From Halomonas alimentaria (GTDB lineage Bacteria; Pseudomonadota; Gammaproteobacteria; Pseudomonadales; Halomonadaceae): 64,000 bases of DNA. Numbering within the stretch: the stretch's first letter is position 1; every line of letters begins with the position of its first letter. The position numbers and the translations under genes were made by a program. The notes below the pieces were generated by a model. That model was not told the origin of the DNA. It saw nothing but the letters and a program-made list of their open reading frames with translations, and made no database searches. The DNA is taken from positions 2,074,227 through 2,138,226 of the forward strand of contig NZ_WUTT01000001.1 of NCBI RefSeq assembly GCF_009902005.1, read 5' to 3'. Positions 26,425 through 36,142 of this stretch are shown in pieces.

Positions 26425-27438
26425 ATGTCATTGGACGCAAAAACTGTTCTGATTACGGGCGGCACCGGTTCCTTCGGCAAGACCATGGCCAACTACCTGC
26501 TGGATCGCGGTTGCAAGGAGATCCGGATCCTCAGTCGCGATGAGGCGAAGCAGGAGGAAATGCGTATTGCCTATGGCCGCCCCGAGCTGAAGTTCTACAT
26601 CGGGGACGTGCGTGATCGCCAATCCGTCGATAAGGCGATGCGTGGTGTCGATCTGGTCTTCCATGCCGCGGCACTCAAGCAGGTGCCATCTTGTGAGTTC
26701 TTTCCGCTGGAGGCGGTGAAGACCAATATCCTGGGCAGTCAGAATGTCATCGACTCGGCGGTGGAGGCGGGCGTCAAGAGCGTGGTCTGCCTGAGTACCG
26801 ATAAGGCGGTGATGCCGGTCAACGCCATGGGCATGACCAAGGCGCTGATGGAGAAGACCGCTCAGGCGGCGAGCCGCCAGCTGGGGGAGGGGGAGACCAC
26901 CGTTTCCTGCGTGCGTTACGGCAACGTGATGTGCTCCCGCGGCTCGGTGATTCCGCTGTTCATCAAGCAAATCAAGGAAGGCAAGCCGCTGACCATCACC
27001 GAGGCGAGCATGACGCGCTTCATGCTCTCGCTGCCGGATGCCATCGAGCTGGTCAACTTCGCTTTCGAGAATGCTCGCCAGGGCGATATCTTCATCAAGA
27101 AAGCGCCGGCCTGCACCGTCAAGCTGCTGGCCGAGACCCTGTTGGACATGTTCGGCGCCGATAACGAGCTGCGCGTCATCGGCATGCGCCATGGCGAGAA
27201 GCTCTACGAGACCCTGGCCAGCCGAGAGGAGCTGCGTCGCTCCGAGGACATGGGTGACTACTACCGGGTCAGCTTCGATGACCGCGACCTCAACTACGGC
27301 AAGTACTTCACCGAGGGGGACGTGGAGGAGGCGGCGGTCGACGACTACCACTCCCATAACACCTACCAGCTCAACAAGCACGAGCTGAAGGAACTGCTGT
27401 TGACCCTGCCGGAAGTCCGCGACGCACTCGATAGCTGA
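26425..27438 (+). CDS. fnlA: UDP-GlcNAc 4,6-dehydratase/5-epimerase FnlA
   Basis: 337 residues, extended SDR with VLITGGTGSFGKTMANYLL at the N-terminus, FHAAALKQVPSCEFFPLEA and the altered active-site segment CLSTDKAVMPVNAMGMTKAL, where MGMTK replaces YxxxK as in the FnlA/WbjB/CapE group. It carries out the first step from UDP-GlcNAc toward UDP-N-acetyl-L-fucosamine. The next two genes encode the remaining steps in the standard order fnlA-fnlB-fnlC. Confidence 0.93.
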   Translation: MSLDAKTVLITGGTGSFGKTMANYLLDRGCKEIRILSRDEAKQEEMRIAYGRPELKFYIGDVRDRQSVDKAMRGVDLVFHAAALKQVPSCEFFPLEAVKTNILGSQNVIDSAVEAGVKSVVCLSTDKAVMPVNAMGMTKALMEKTAQAASRQLGEGETTVSCVRYGNVMCSRGSVIPLFIKQIKEGKPLTITEASMTRFMLSLPDAIELVNFAFENARQGDIFIKKAPACTVKLLAETLLDMFGADNELRVIGMRHGEKLYETLASREELRRSEDMGDYYRVSFDDRDLNYGKYFTEGDVEEAAVDDYHSHNTYQLNKHELKELLLTLPEVRDALDS

Positions 27439-27480
27439 TTCAGCCCACCCCACTGCCCGCCAACCCTTCAGGGAGATTCC

Positions 27481-28605
27481 ATGAAGATCGTTATCACCGG
27501 AGCCAATGGACTGCTCGGCCGGCATGTTCATCTCTATCTGCGTGCCCAGCCTGCCTATCGTGAGGGGCTGGTGCTGTTGGATCGCCACGCCTTTCAGGAC
27601 GATGCAGCGCTTATGGCCGCGCTGGAGGGAGTCGACTGGGTGATCCACTGTGCCGGCATTAATCGCGACAGCGAAGAGCGGGTCGAGCAGGGCAACCGCG
27701 AGCTGGCCGAGCGGCTGGTTGAGGGCTTGAGCAAGACGGCGGCCACGCCGCATCTCTTCTATGCCAACAGCATCCAGCGCGGCCGGGACGTGCCCTACGG
27801 CCGTGGCAAACAGGCGGCGCATCGCGCCTTCGCGCAGTGGGCCGAGGGTTGCGGCGCGCACTATACCGAGCTGGTGCTGCCCCATGTATTCGGCGAGGGG
27901 GGCAAGCCCCACTACAACTCCGCGCTTCACACCTTCTGCCATCAGCTGGCCGCGGGTGATGAGCTGGCCATCAACGGCACCGGCCAGCTGGAGCTGCTGC
28001 ACGCCCAGGATATCGCCAGGGCCGTGGTAGAAGCCTTCGAGCGCGCCCAGAGCGGCGAGCTGAGGCTGGAGGGGCGCACCATGAGTGTGGCCAGCGCCGC
28101 CGGCAAGCTGATCGACATGCACCGCAGCTATACCTCGGACGTAATCCCCGACCTGCGCGACCCCTTCGACCTGCAGCTATTCAATACCCTTCGCTCGTTC
28201 CTCTACCCCCGCTACTACCCCAAGGCGCTGACACTGCACAGCGACGATCGCGGTGCGCTATTCGAGGGGGTCAAGAACCGCAACGGCGGCCAGGCGTTTC
28301 TCTCTACCACCAAGCCGGGTATCACCCGCGGCAACCACTACCACTTCAACAAGGTGGAACGCTTCCTGGTGGTCAAGGGGCAGGCGGTGATCCGTATCCG
28401 GCGCCTGCTGGATGACCACATCGAGGAGTTCCACGTCAGCGGCGATGCGCCGGCCTACGTGGACATGCCGACCCTGCACACCCACAGCATCACCAACATC
28501 GGCGACGAAGAGCTGCTGACCCTGTTCTGGAGCCACGAGATCTTCGACCCCGAGAAGCCGGACACCTACTTCGAGCCGGTGCTGAACCCTGAAGCCTCCA
28601 ACTGA
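27481..28605 (+). CDS. fnlB: Bifunctional epimerase/reductase FnlB (CapF/WbjC)
   Basis: 374 residues with two parts: an N-terminal SDR domain (ITGANGLLGRHV, IHCAGINRDSEERV, YGRGKQAA) and a C-terminal cupin (KPGITRGNHYHFNKVERFLV, then the histidines of PTLHTHSITN). In CapF the cupin epimerises C3 and the SDR domain reduces the keto group with NADPH, giving UDP-N-acetyl-6-deoxy-L-talosamine. Preceded by GGGAG before the ATG. Length agrees with CapF proteins. Confidence 0.93.
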   Translation: MKIVITGANGLLGRHVHLYLRAQPAYREGLVLLDRHAFQDDAALMAALEGVDWVIHCAGINRDSEERVEQGNRELAERLVEGLSKTAATPHLFYANSIQRGRDVPYGRGKQAAHRAFAQWAEGCGAHYTELVLPHVFGEGGKPHYNSALHTFCHQLAAGDELAINGTGQLELLHAQDIARAVVEAFERAQSGELRLEGRTMSVASAAGKLIDMHRSYTSDVIPDLRDPFDLQLFNTLRSFLYPRYYPKALTLHSDDRGALFEGVKNRNGGQAFLSTTKPGITRGNHYHFNKVERFLVVKGQAVIRIRRLLDDHIEEFHVSGDAPAYVDMPTLHTHSITNIGDEELLTLFWSHEIFDPEKPDTYFEPVLNPEASN

Positions 28606-28617
28606 GCGAGCCAGTTG

Positions 28618-29775
28618 ATGAAAGTCTTGACCATTCTGGGCACTCGCCCGGAGATCATTCGCCTCTCACGGGTGATGGCAGCGCTGGACCAGTTGGTCGA
28701 TCACAAGATCGTCCACACCGGCCAGAACTACGACTACGAACTCAATGACGTCTTCTTCGAGGAGCTGGGCGTGCGCCGTCCGGACCACTTCCTCAACGTT
28801 GATACTTCATACCTGGGGCGCAGCTTGGGTGAGATCCTGATCAAGACGGAGCAGGTGCTGCTGGAAGAGAAGCCCGATGCAGTGCTGGTGCTGGGTGATA
28901 CCAACAGCGCCATCGCCACGCTGATGGCCAAGCGCATGAAGATCCCCACCTATCACATGGAGGCGGGGAACCGCAGCTTCGACGCCAACGTGCCGGAGGA
29001 GATCAACCGCAAGCTGGTCGACCACCTGGCCGACTTCAACCTGGTCTACACCGAGCACGCCCGGCGCCACCTGATCAGCGAAGGGCTCTCGCACCGCTTT
29101 ATCTACCTGACCGGCTCGCCCATGCGCGAGGTGCTGGAGCACATGCTGCCACAGATCCAGACGTCCACCATCCTGGAGACCCTGGGCCTGGAGGCCGGCA
29201 AGTACTTCATCGTCAGCGTGCACCGGGAAGAGAACGTGGATAGCCGTGATAACCTGCGCGAAGTGGTCGAGGCGCTGCAGGCCCTGCATCAGCACTACGG
29301 CTACCCGGTGGTAGTCTCGACCCACCCGCGCACCCGCAACCGCCTGGAGAAACTGGGGCTGGCCAGAGAGGGCGAACAGGAAGGGAGCATTCGCTACCTG
29401 AAGCCGTTCGGCTTCCTCGACTACAACCAGCTGCAGATGCAGGCCTGCTGTGCCATCTCCGATAGCGGCACCATCAGCGAAGAGGCCTCGATTCTCGGCT
29501 TCCCCGCGGTGACGCTGCGCCGCTCCATCGAACGCCCGGAAGCGCTGGATACCGGTGCCATTGCGCTCACCGGCCTCGGCAAGGAGGGGCTGCTGGATGG
29601 CGTGCGCATCGCCACGGCGTCGCGGGAGGTGTTCTCCGGCACCGAGCGCGAAGTGCCCGAGGCCTACCAGGTGCGCAACACCTCCGAGCGGGTGGTGCGG
29701 CTGATCACCGGTACCGCCAAGCTGGCCAACCGCTGGCGCAATATGGATGGCTTCAGCCGTTATGACTGGAGTTGA
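28618..29775 (+). CDS. fnlC: UDP-N-acetyl-L-fucosamine-forming 2-epimerase FnlC
   Basis: 385 residues from ATG 28618. It belongs to the UDP-GlcNAc 2-epimerase (WecB-like) fold: ILGTRPEIIRLSRVMAALDQ, DAVLVLGDTNS, HMEAGNRSFDANVPEEINR, VSVHREENVDSRDN and ISDSGTISEEASILGFP. In the FnlC/WbjD/CapG group it converts UDP-L-PneNAc to UDP-L-FucNAc, the last step of the pathway encoded by the three adjacent genes. It overlaps wbuB. Confidence 0.93.
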   Translation: MKVLTILGTRPEIIRLSRVMAALDQLVDHKIVHTGQNYDYELNDVFFEELGVRRPDHFLNVDTSYLGRSLGEILIKTEQVLLEEKPDAVLVLGDTNSAIATLMAKRMKIPTYHMEAGNRSFDANVPEEINRKLVDHLADFNLVYTEHARRHLISEGLSHRFIYLTGSPMREVLEHMLPQIQTSTILETLGLEAGKYFIVSVHREENVDSRDNLREVVEALQALHQHYGYPVVVSTHPRTRNRLEKLGLAREGEQEGSIRYLKPFGFLDYNQLQMQACCAISDSGTISEEASILGFPAVTLRRSIERPEALDTGAIALTGLGKEGLLDGVRIATASREVFSGTEREVPEAYQVRNTSERVVRLITGTAKLANRWRNMDGFSRYDWS

Positions 29776-31021
29776 GAGCGCGCAAGCGGCTGGTTCCCGT
29801 GAAGATGGAAAGCAATTAAAGATCCTTGCCGTGCACCGCTATTATTGGCCAGATACGCCGCCCTATGCAGCCATGTTGCGCCGCATCGTGGCGAACTGGC
29901 GTGATGCAGGCCATCAGGTGGAGGTGCTGTCTTCCCAGCCCTCCTACAAGGGAGAGCTGGACAACGCCAAGCGACCCCGCTGCGATGATGTCGATGGCAT
30001 CAGCGTCACCCGCCTTTCCCTTCCTAGCGAGGCTGGCCGGCCACTGACGAGGATGGTGAACGCCGTCCGCCTTGGGGGAGCAGTGATCTTGCGCGCCATC
30101 TCGCGCCGGCCCGATGTGATCATGATCTCCACGGCACCGCCGGTTCTGGGCGGAGCTGCCGCTGCACTGGCCGCAAAGCTGACCGGGGCACGTTTCATCT
30201 ACCACTGCATGGACATTCACCCCGAAGTGGGCAAGGTATCGGGCGAGTTCGCGCATCCGCTGATCTACGGCGTGCTTGGCAGGCTCGATAACTGGAGCTG
30301 CCGGCGGGCCGATCCCGTCGTTGTCCTGTCACGCGACATGGAGAAAACGTTAAGAGAGCGACGGGGTGGCGAGTGCTTGTCCATCGAGGTGCTCAACAAT
30401 TTCAGTCTGCCCGCTGAAAAAGCGCTGCCTGATGAACTTCCGTTCGTGTGGTCCGATGAGACATTCCAGGTATTGTTCGCAGGAAATATCGGCCGCTTCC
30501 AAGGGCTCGATACCGTGGTGGAAGCCATGGGCTTGCTGAAGGAGCGAGAGGACATCGAGTTCGTGCTGATGGGTGAGGGGGCTGCCAAGCAGCGCCTTCA
30601 GAGGAGGGTTAATGAGCGCGGGGCCCGTGTGCGTTTCCTTGGCCACCAACCCGTGGAAATTGCCAAGGCAGCCATGCAACGCGCCGATGCAGGGTTTGTC
30701 AGCCTGTCGGCCGGCGTCTATCGCTATGCCTATCCCAGCAAGACCATGACTTATCTGGAGCAGGGCTGCCCCTTGATCGTGGCCGTGGAGCCCGAGAGTG
30801 AACTGGCGTCTGAGGTGGTTGCGGGTGGATATGGCCACACGGTTCCGGTCGGTGACAGCCAGGCGTTGGCAGAATTATTGATTCGACTGGCGGATGATCG
30901 CTCTGAAGCTGCGGACATGCGCGCTCGGGCCAGAGAAAAGGCAAAAAACACCTTTTCCGAGGATGTCGTACTCAAGCAGTGGGTCGAATTGCTGCAATCA
31001 AGCGAGGTGGAAAGGGAGTGA
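29747..31021 (+). CDS. wbuB: Glycosyltransferase family 4, WbuB-like
   Basis: About 424 residues (419 if the ATG at 29762 is used; both starts overlap fnlC and neither has a strong ribosome-binding site). GT-B features: HRYYWPDTPPYAAMLRRIV, VIMISTAPPVLGGAAAALAA, YHCMDIHPEVGKV, VLFAGNIGRFQGLDTVVEAM and the donor-site YPSKTMTYLEQGCP. The WbuB group always follows fnlABC and transfers L-FucNAc to the growing lipid-linked unit, which fits here. The stop overlaps the next gene as GTGA. Confidence 0.88.
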   Translation: MASAVMTGVESAQAAGSREDGKQLKILAVHRYYWPDTPPYAAMLRRIVANWRDAGHQVEVLSSQPSYKGELDNAKRPRCDDVDGISVTRLSLPSEAGRPLTRMVNAVRLGGAVILRAISRRPDVIMISTAPPVLGGAAAALAAKLTGARFIYHCMDIHPEVGKVSGEFAHPLIYGVLGRLDNWSCRRADPVVVLSRDMEKTLRERRGGECLSIEVLNNFSLPAEKALPDELPFVWSDETFQVLFAGNIGRFQGLDTVVEAMGLLKEREDIEFVLMGEGAAKQRLQRRVNERGARVRFLGHQPVEIAKAAMQRADAGFVSLSAGVYRYAYPSKTMTYLEQGCPLIVAVEPESELASEVVAGGYGHTVPVGDSQALAELLIRLADDRSEAADMRARAREKAKNTFSEDVVLKQWVELLQSSEVERE

Positions 31022-31878
31022 CATCCAATAACGTGATCATCATCGGTGCCCCCCGGAGCGGCACCAACATGCTCCGCGACGTGCTCTGTGAATTTGAGGG
31101 CGTGGCTACCTGGCCTTGCGACGAGATTAATTACCTCTGGCGCCATGGCAATGTTCGTTATCCCTCCGACGAGATCCCTGCTGAGCGTGCCACGCCTGCT
31201 GTACAAGCCTATATGCAGAAGCAGTTCCGGTGGGTCTCCGAGCGTTATGGGGCGCATACAGTGGTCGAAAAGACCTGCGCCAACAGCCTGCGCGTGCCCT
31301 TCATCGATCGCGCCGTGCCGGATGCCCGCTATATCTACATCTACCGCGATGGACTCGATACCACCGGCTCGGCCAAGTTGCGATGGCAGGCGAAGCTGGA
31401 CATTCCGTACCTGATGGAGAAGGTGCGGTTCGTTCCCCTGACGGATCTGCCGTATTACGGAACGCGCTACCTGTGGAGCCGCGCCTATCGGCTGTTTTCC
31501 CGGGAACAGCGCCTGGCGTTCTGGGGGCCTGCCCTTGACGGCATGCCTGAGATTCTTGAGCGCCATACACTCAACGAGGTGTGCGCGCTTCAATGGCAGC
31601 GCTGCGTCGAGAACGCTGAGGCGGCCTTCGCCAAGATGCCCGATGAACGGGTTATCCGTGTGCGTTACGAAGACTTCGTACGTGATCCCGAAGGAGAGCT
31701 GAGGCGGCTGGTCGAGTTTCTTGGACTCCAGGTAAGCGACGAGACCATCCGGGAATCCGTTTCGGGAGTTTCCAGCCGCAGCATCGGTAAAGGGCGAGCC
31801 TCATTGGAAGAGGATGAAGTCGCGGGTCTTGAGGCGTTGATCGGAAGGACACTGGAGCGCTATGGCTATTGTGGTTGA
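31018..31878 (+). CDS. Sulfotransferase family protein (fourth in locus)
   Basis: 286 residues from GTG 31018, which overlaps the wbuB stop. [20 protein letters not shown] is the PAPS 5'-loop and [20 protein letters not shown] the 3'-loop; [20 protein letters not shown] is the typical Y-E-D segment near the end. Its GC-rich sequence differs from the three AT-rich sulfotransferase genes at 11-13.7 kb, so it belongs to the backbone part of the cluster. It probably sulfates the polysaccharide or a lipid-linked precursor. Confidence 0.82.
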   Translation: MTSNNVIIIGAPRSGTNMLRDVLCEFEGVATWPCDEINYLWRHGNVRYPSDEIPAERATPAVQAYMQKQFRWVSERYGAHTVVEKTCANSLRVPFIDRAVPDARYIYIYRDGLDTTGSAKLRWQAKLDIPYLMEKVRFVPLTDLPYYGTRYLWSRAYRLFSREQRLAFWGPALDGMPEILERHTLNEVCALQWQRCVENAEAAFAKMPDERVIRVRYEDFVRDPEGELRRLVEFLGLQVSDETIRESVSGVSSRSIGKGRASLEEDEVAGLEALIGRTLERYGYCG

Positions 31879-32485
31879 ATCTACGGGACTAAGCCTAGGC
31901 CAGTCTCTCTTGAAGCGGGTCTTCGATGTGACGTTGTCTGCCATTGGGCTGATTTTGAGTGGTTGGCTCATTTTGCTGGCCTGGTTCGCAGCTAGCCTCG
32001 ATACTCGCAGCAATGGTTTCTTTGCCCAGAAGCGTGTCGGGAAAGGCGGTCGTCTTTTCACCGTAGTCAAGATCAAGACAATGCGTCCTGATGGCAAGCT
32101 GACAACTACGGTTACTCGTTCGGGAGATCCCCGTATTACTCCTCTGGGAGCCTTCTTTCGTCGCACCAAGATTGATGAGTTGCCACAGCTTTGGAATGTA
32201 CTGTTGGGTGACATGAGTTTCGTTGGTCCTCGCCCGGATGTCCCTGGTTATGCAGATAAACTGCAAGGCGAGGAACGAGCCATGTTGTCCATCCGACCAG
32301 GCATTACCGGGCCGGCCACGCTCAAGTATCGGAATGAAGAGGAATTGCTGGCAGCCCAGAACGATCCGGAAACCTACAACCGGGAAGTGATCTGGCCTGA
32401 CAAGGTACAGGTTAACCTCGAGTACATTCGTAACTGGTCGCTAGGGCGCGACATTCGATACATTTTGAATACGGTGTTTCATTAA
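31862..32485 (+). CDS. PglC-type polyprenyl-phosphate phosphoglycosyltransferase
   Basis: 207 residues, a short monotopic initiating sugar transferase. A single N-terminal re-entrant helix ([20 protein letters not shown]) is followed by [40 protein letters not shown] and [13 protein letters not shown], the standard motifs. It moves a sugar-1-phosphate to undecaprenyl phosphate at the cytoplasmic face and so starts repeat-unit assembly. Size and neighbours (DegT aminotransferase, WbpM-like dehydratase) favour a bacillosamine-like or related 4-amino sugar substrate. It overlaps the sulfotransferase gene by 17 bases. Confidence 0.9.
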   Translation: MAIVVESTGLSLGQSLLKRVFDVTLSAIGLILSGWLILLAWFAASLDTRSNGFFAQKRVGKGGRLFTVVKIKTMRPDGKLTTTVTRSGDPRITPLGAFFRRTKIDELPQLWNVLLGDMSFVGPRPDVPGYADKLQGEERAMLSIRPGITGPATLKYRNEEELLAAQNDPETYNREVIWPDKVQVNLEYIRNWSLGRDIRYILNTVFH

Positions 32486-33679
32486 ATGTTAAATGGACCT
32501 TTCTCACCTTGGCCATCATTTACTCAAGAAGAAGCCGATGCGGTGCAGCGCGTGCTGCTCTCCAACAAGGTGAATTACTGGACAGGCCAGGAAGGCCGCG
32601 AGTTCGAGCGCGAGTTCGCCCGCTTTGCGGAAACCGAGTACGCCATCGCTTTGGCCAACGGCACCATGGCGCTGGATCTGGCCCTGAAGGGGCTAGGCAT
32701 CGGTGAAGGCCAGGGCAGGGAACGCGATGAGGTGATTGTCACTTCGCGCACCTTCCTTGCCTCGGCCTCCAGTATCGTTACCGCCGGTGCGATACCGGTG
32801 TTCGCCGATGTGGATCGCGACTCTCAGAACATTACGGCCGAGACGGTGGCCGAGAAGATCACCTCCAACACCAAAGCGATTCTCGCTGTGCATCTCGCTG
32901 GCTGGCCCTGCGAGATGACAGCGCTGATGGCGCTGGCCGATCAGCACGGTCTTTATGTGATCGAAGACTGTGCGCAGGCCCATGGCGCCACCTACCGGGG
33001 CCGTAGCGTGGGCAGCATTGGCCATGTGGGTTGCTGGTCATTCTGCCAGGATAAGATCATGACTACCGGCGGAGAGGGCGGCATGGTTACCACCAATGAC
33101 GAGGCGCTGTGGCGCAAGATGTGGGCCTACAAGGACCACGGCAAGAGCTGGGAGGCGGTCTACGAGCAGGAACACCCGCCGGGATTTCGCTGGCTGCACG
33201 AGAGTTTCGGCACCAACTGGCGGCTGACCGAGATGCAGTCGGCCATCGGCCGCATCCAGCTAACCCGCATGCCGGAGTGGAAGGCCGCACGCAAAGCCAA
33301 TGCGCGGCGCATCTGGGAGGCGGCGAGCGAGTGTCGGGGCCTGCGCGTGCCGGCGGTTCCAGCGCATATCGAGCACGCGGCCTACAAGTGCTATGTGTTC
33401 GTTGAGTCTGAACAGCTTGCCGAAGGTTGGAACCGAGACCGGATCATGGGCGAGATCGTCGCCAACGGCGTGCCCTGTTTCTCAGGCTCGTGCTCAGAGG
33501 TCTATCTGGAGAAGGCGTTCGAGGGCACCGGTTGGACGCCTGAAAAGCCACTACCTGTCGCCCAAGAGCTGGGTAAGACCAGCCTAATGTTCCTGTGTCA
33601 CCCCACGCTGACGGATGCCGAGATCGACAAGACCTGCCGGGTGCTTCACGAGGTGATGGCTGAAGCCACTAACCGATAG
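32486..33679 (+). CDS. DegT/DnrJ/EryC1/StrS aminotransferase (PglE-like)
   Basis: 397 residues beginning at the base after the preceding stop. PLP motifs: NYWTGQEGREFEREFARF, ALANGTMALDLALKG, VHLAGWPCEM, VIEDCAQAHGATY and SFCQDKIMTTGGEGGMVTT with the Schiff-base Lys. With the upstream phosphoglycosyltransferase and the WbpM-type dehydratase at 36143 it probably aminates UDP-4-keto-6-deoxy-GlcNAc to a 4-amino sugar. An N-acetyltransferase of the PglD type was not found nearby. Confidence 0.9.
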   Translation: MLNGPFSPWPSFTQEEADAVQRVLLSNKVNYWTGQEGREFEREFARFAETEYAIALANGTMALDLALKGLGIGEGQGRERDEVIVTSRTFLASASSIVTAGAIPVFADVDRDSQNITAETVAEKITSNTKAILAVHLAGWPCEMTALMALADQHGLYVIEDCAQAHGATYRGRSVGSIGHVGCWSFCQDKIMTTGGEGGMVTTNDEALWRKMWAYKDHGKSWEAVYEQEHPPGFRWLHESFGTNWRLTEMQSAIGRIQLTRMPEWKAARKANARRIWEAASECRGLRVPAVPAHIEHAAYKCYVFVESEQLAEGWNRDRIMGEIVANGVPCFSGSCSEVYLEKAFEGTGWTPEKPLPVAQELGKTSLMFLCHPTLTDAEIDKTCRVLHEVMAEATNR

Positions 33680-33706
33680 CCAGTAGCCCATGGCCAAGCG
33701 CGGCTG

Positions 33707-35096
33707 TCAGGCCGTGGTGGCCGGGTGCTTGAAGCGATAGAGAATCAGGTTGACCAGCAGCGATTCCGAGAGGATATCGGCCTGGTCACCTTGGGGCAGT
33801 ACTACATGCATCTCGGCCGGCTTGGCATTGATCCAGCGGTGCTTGGGCTCCACCGCCTGCGTTGTGATGCGCCGGAACACGTCGCTTTCATTGACGAGCA
33901 GCAGGTCGGCATTCTCGTTGTGGTCTATGCCCTGCAAGCCACTCAGTTGCTTGTCGCTACTAGCGCCTTGCTGGTGATCGCTCCACAGGGTCATGACCCG
34001 CTGAGCATCGAGTTCCAGAGGCAGGTAGAAGAACAGTTCCGGTTTGCCGCAGCGGCGTAGCTCGCGGGTCATGCCGAGGAATTCGGCTCCTTGCAGACAC
34101 TGGCTCAAGGGCTGGGCAAACGCCTCCGAGGCGTGAGCCAGAAAGGGGAGTTCCTCGAGCAGCTCCTGCACCAGCCAGGCCAGTGGCGAAGTAGTCACCC
34201 GAAGGGGTTCGGCAGGTAGCGAGGTTGGCCGCCCCCGAGACGCTGGGCGACAGCTGTTCCTTGAAGACGGTGGTGTGTTGACTACGGCGGGGCAGGATCA
34301 GGGCGCCGTCCCGGGTGCGGATCAGGCAGCTGAGCCCCAGGTGATTCTCCGGCAGGGCCGACGCCAGCTCGCTGAGGCAGGGGCCAGGCTCCAGCAGGTC
34401 GCGGTAAGTCAGACCTCCTGGAAGGCGCATCTCCGGCAGCATATTGGTTGCCAGGTAGTTGTAGTAGAACGACTTCTTGAAGCGCAAGGCGAAGCGGTCC
34501 GAGCTGGCATGCCAGTCATGGGTGGCCAGCGTCAAACCGTTATAGTCGTAACGGTCCACGGCATTGAAGCGCTTGAGAATGGTGTCCAGGCCATGTTCCG
34601 TGACGATCCACGGCAGGTCATACCATTCATCCATCAGCTCGAAGGTCACCTCGCTGATCGTCATGGGCCGCTGGGGAGTCCACTCCAACACGCTCTGGCT
34701 GATCAACAGATCATGACGCGAGGCCAGTCGTATCAGAGCGGGGCCGACGCACTTATCGGTGGGGATGCCCGTCAAGGCACGGGTATCCCCGGCGGTATGG
34801 CGCTGGAGTGCCAGCATACGGTAGCGCTCGTCCTTGTAAAGCTTGAGGTAGAAGCGGGGGTCCTGTGAGTAACGCTGGCCCTCCTGCTTGCTGGTGCTGG
34901 TGTAGAGCAGCATGAGCGCGGCCTGGATCAAGGCGAACTGTACGGTATTGATCAGCAGGGACAGGTTGAGCCCCAGGGCGATGTCCTGAGTAAAGGCATA
35001 GGCGCCTAGCCCGAAATGCAGTAGCAAGGCTGCCAGCAAGGCGTGGCGCCAGCGTTGCCGAGAAAACAGGATGCTCAGGTAATGAGTGACGGACAA
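33707..35096 (-). pseudogene. Membrane protein with NUDIX-like C-terminal region, frameshifted
   Basis: Two overlapping minus-strand frames make one protein of about 460 residues. The N-terminal part has two hydrophobic helices (about residues 18-35 and 45-65) and a soluble middle region. GLSCLIRTRDGALILPRRS followed by SPSVSGAANLAT and then QELLEELPFL looks like a degenerate NUDIX core. The frame shifts by one base near 34199-34206 in a GGG/CCCC run; joining across it gives SPSVTTSPLAWLVQELLEEL. Either a recent inactivation or a sequencing indel. Convergent with the sugar operon and divergent from the phosphatase gene. I do not recognise the full-length family. Confidence 0.6.
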
Positions 35097-35169
35097 CGCG
35101 GTGCCTCCTTGCCGGCGAGATAAGCAAAGATTGTACTCGCCCGACGATAACGTAGCGAACGGAGACGAG

Positions 35170-36021
35170 ATGAGTCACTGGCATGGCCTGGCCAGGGTTT
35201 GTGACGCAGGCAGCCCGCCGAAGAATGAAGACCTGTGGCATTTCGGGGACGACCTGGCATTCGTACTGGATGGTGCCACTGGCTTAGGACCCTCGCGGCT
35301 GACGGATCAGGCCAGCGATGCCTGTTGGTTCGTGGAGCGGCTCGCTGACCATCTGCGTCAGGCTTGGTGTGAGACTCACCGGGTCGAGAATGCCTTGAGG
35401 ATAGCGCTGGCGCGAGTGGCCGAGGCGTGGTATGCCCGGGTCCCCGATAACCTGCCCGTGGAGCAGCAGCCTTCCGCCGCCCTGGTCTTGGCGGCCCGGG
35501 AAGGTGATGAACTGGTCATGCTGCGTCTGGGCGATTGCGAGCTCTACCTGGCGACCAAGCATGGCGTAGAGCGGGTCTTTGGTGACTCCCCTCTGCAGGC
35601 GCTGGATCGGCGGGCCATCAATGCCGTCATGGATTTGCGCCAACGAGGCCATTCGCTTGAGAGTGCCTTGACGGCGGTCCGCCCCAAGCTGGTGGCACAC
35701 CGCACGCTGATGAATACTCCCGGGGGCTACTCGGCGCTCAGCGTGGCACACCAGAACCAGATCAGGCCGGACATTAAGCGAGTCGAGGCGTGGGGAGTGC
35801 ACCGCATGCTGTTGGCCAGCGATGGATTCGCCGCCGCGTGGCAAGCCTATGGTATCGGTACTCCGGATACCCTTTTAGGTTCTCGAGATGCCCAAGGCGC
35901 CCTCGAGGCCCTGTTGCGACGGCTGCGCAAGCTTGAATGTCAGGATGCCGAAGGGGACCTTTTTCCCAGGCTCAAGTGCCACGATGACGCCACGGCGTTG
36001 CTGCTGGAAGCCCAGGCTTAA
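35170..36021 (+). CDS. PP2C-like serine/threonine phosphatase
   Basis: 283 residues from ATG 35170 (GGAGA upstream). Motifs fit the PP2C/SpoIIE fold: KNEDLWHFGDDLAFVLDGAT (metal-binding Asp residues), LVMLRLGDCELYLA, HRMLLASDGFAAAW and CHDDATALLLEA, giving the usual set of acidic metal ligands. It should dephosphorylate a protein or small phosphorylated ligand in the cytoplasm. It is divergent from the frameshifted membrane protein, with 73 bases between them, and may share control with it. Its place inside a polysaccharide cluster suggests regulation of export, which is inference. Confidence 0.75.
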   Translation: MSHWHGLARVCDAGSPPKNEDLWHFGDDLAFVLDGATGLGPSRLTDQASDACWFVERLADHLRQAWCETHRVENALRIALARVAEAWYARVPDNLPVEQQPSAALVLAAREGDELVMLRLGDCELYLATKHGVERVFGDSPLQALDRRAINAVMDLRQRGHSLESALTAVRPKLVAHRTLMNTPGGYSALSVAHQNQIRPDIKRVEAWGVHRMLLASDGFAAAWQAYGIGTPDTLLGSRDAQGALEALLRRLRKLECQDAEGDLFPRLKCHDDATALLLEAQA

Positions 36022-36142
36022 ACCCTGAGATCCGATTGCGAGGCATCGCCGGCGAGCCGGTACTCACACGAGTGAGCCGCAATTAAAGTCTTATCTCAGT
36101 AGATTTGCTACCATCGCGCCAGCTCAACGACAGGATGTTGTC

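Noticed and set aside
26428..28122. 564-codon frame antisense to fnlA-fnlB
   Set aside because: Shadow frame; both plus-strand genes carry full motif sets.
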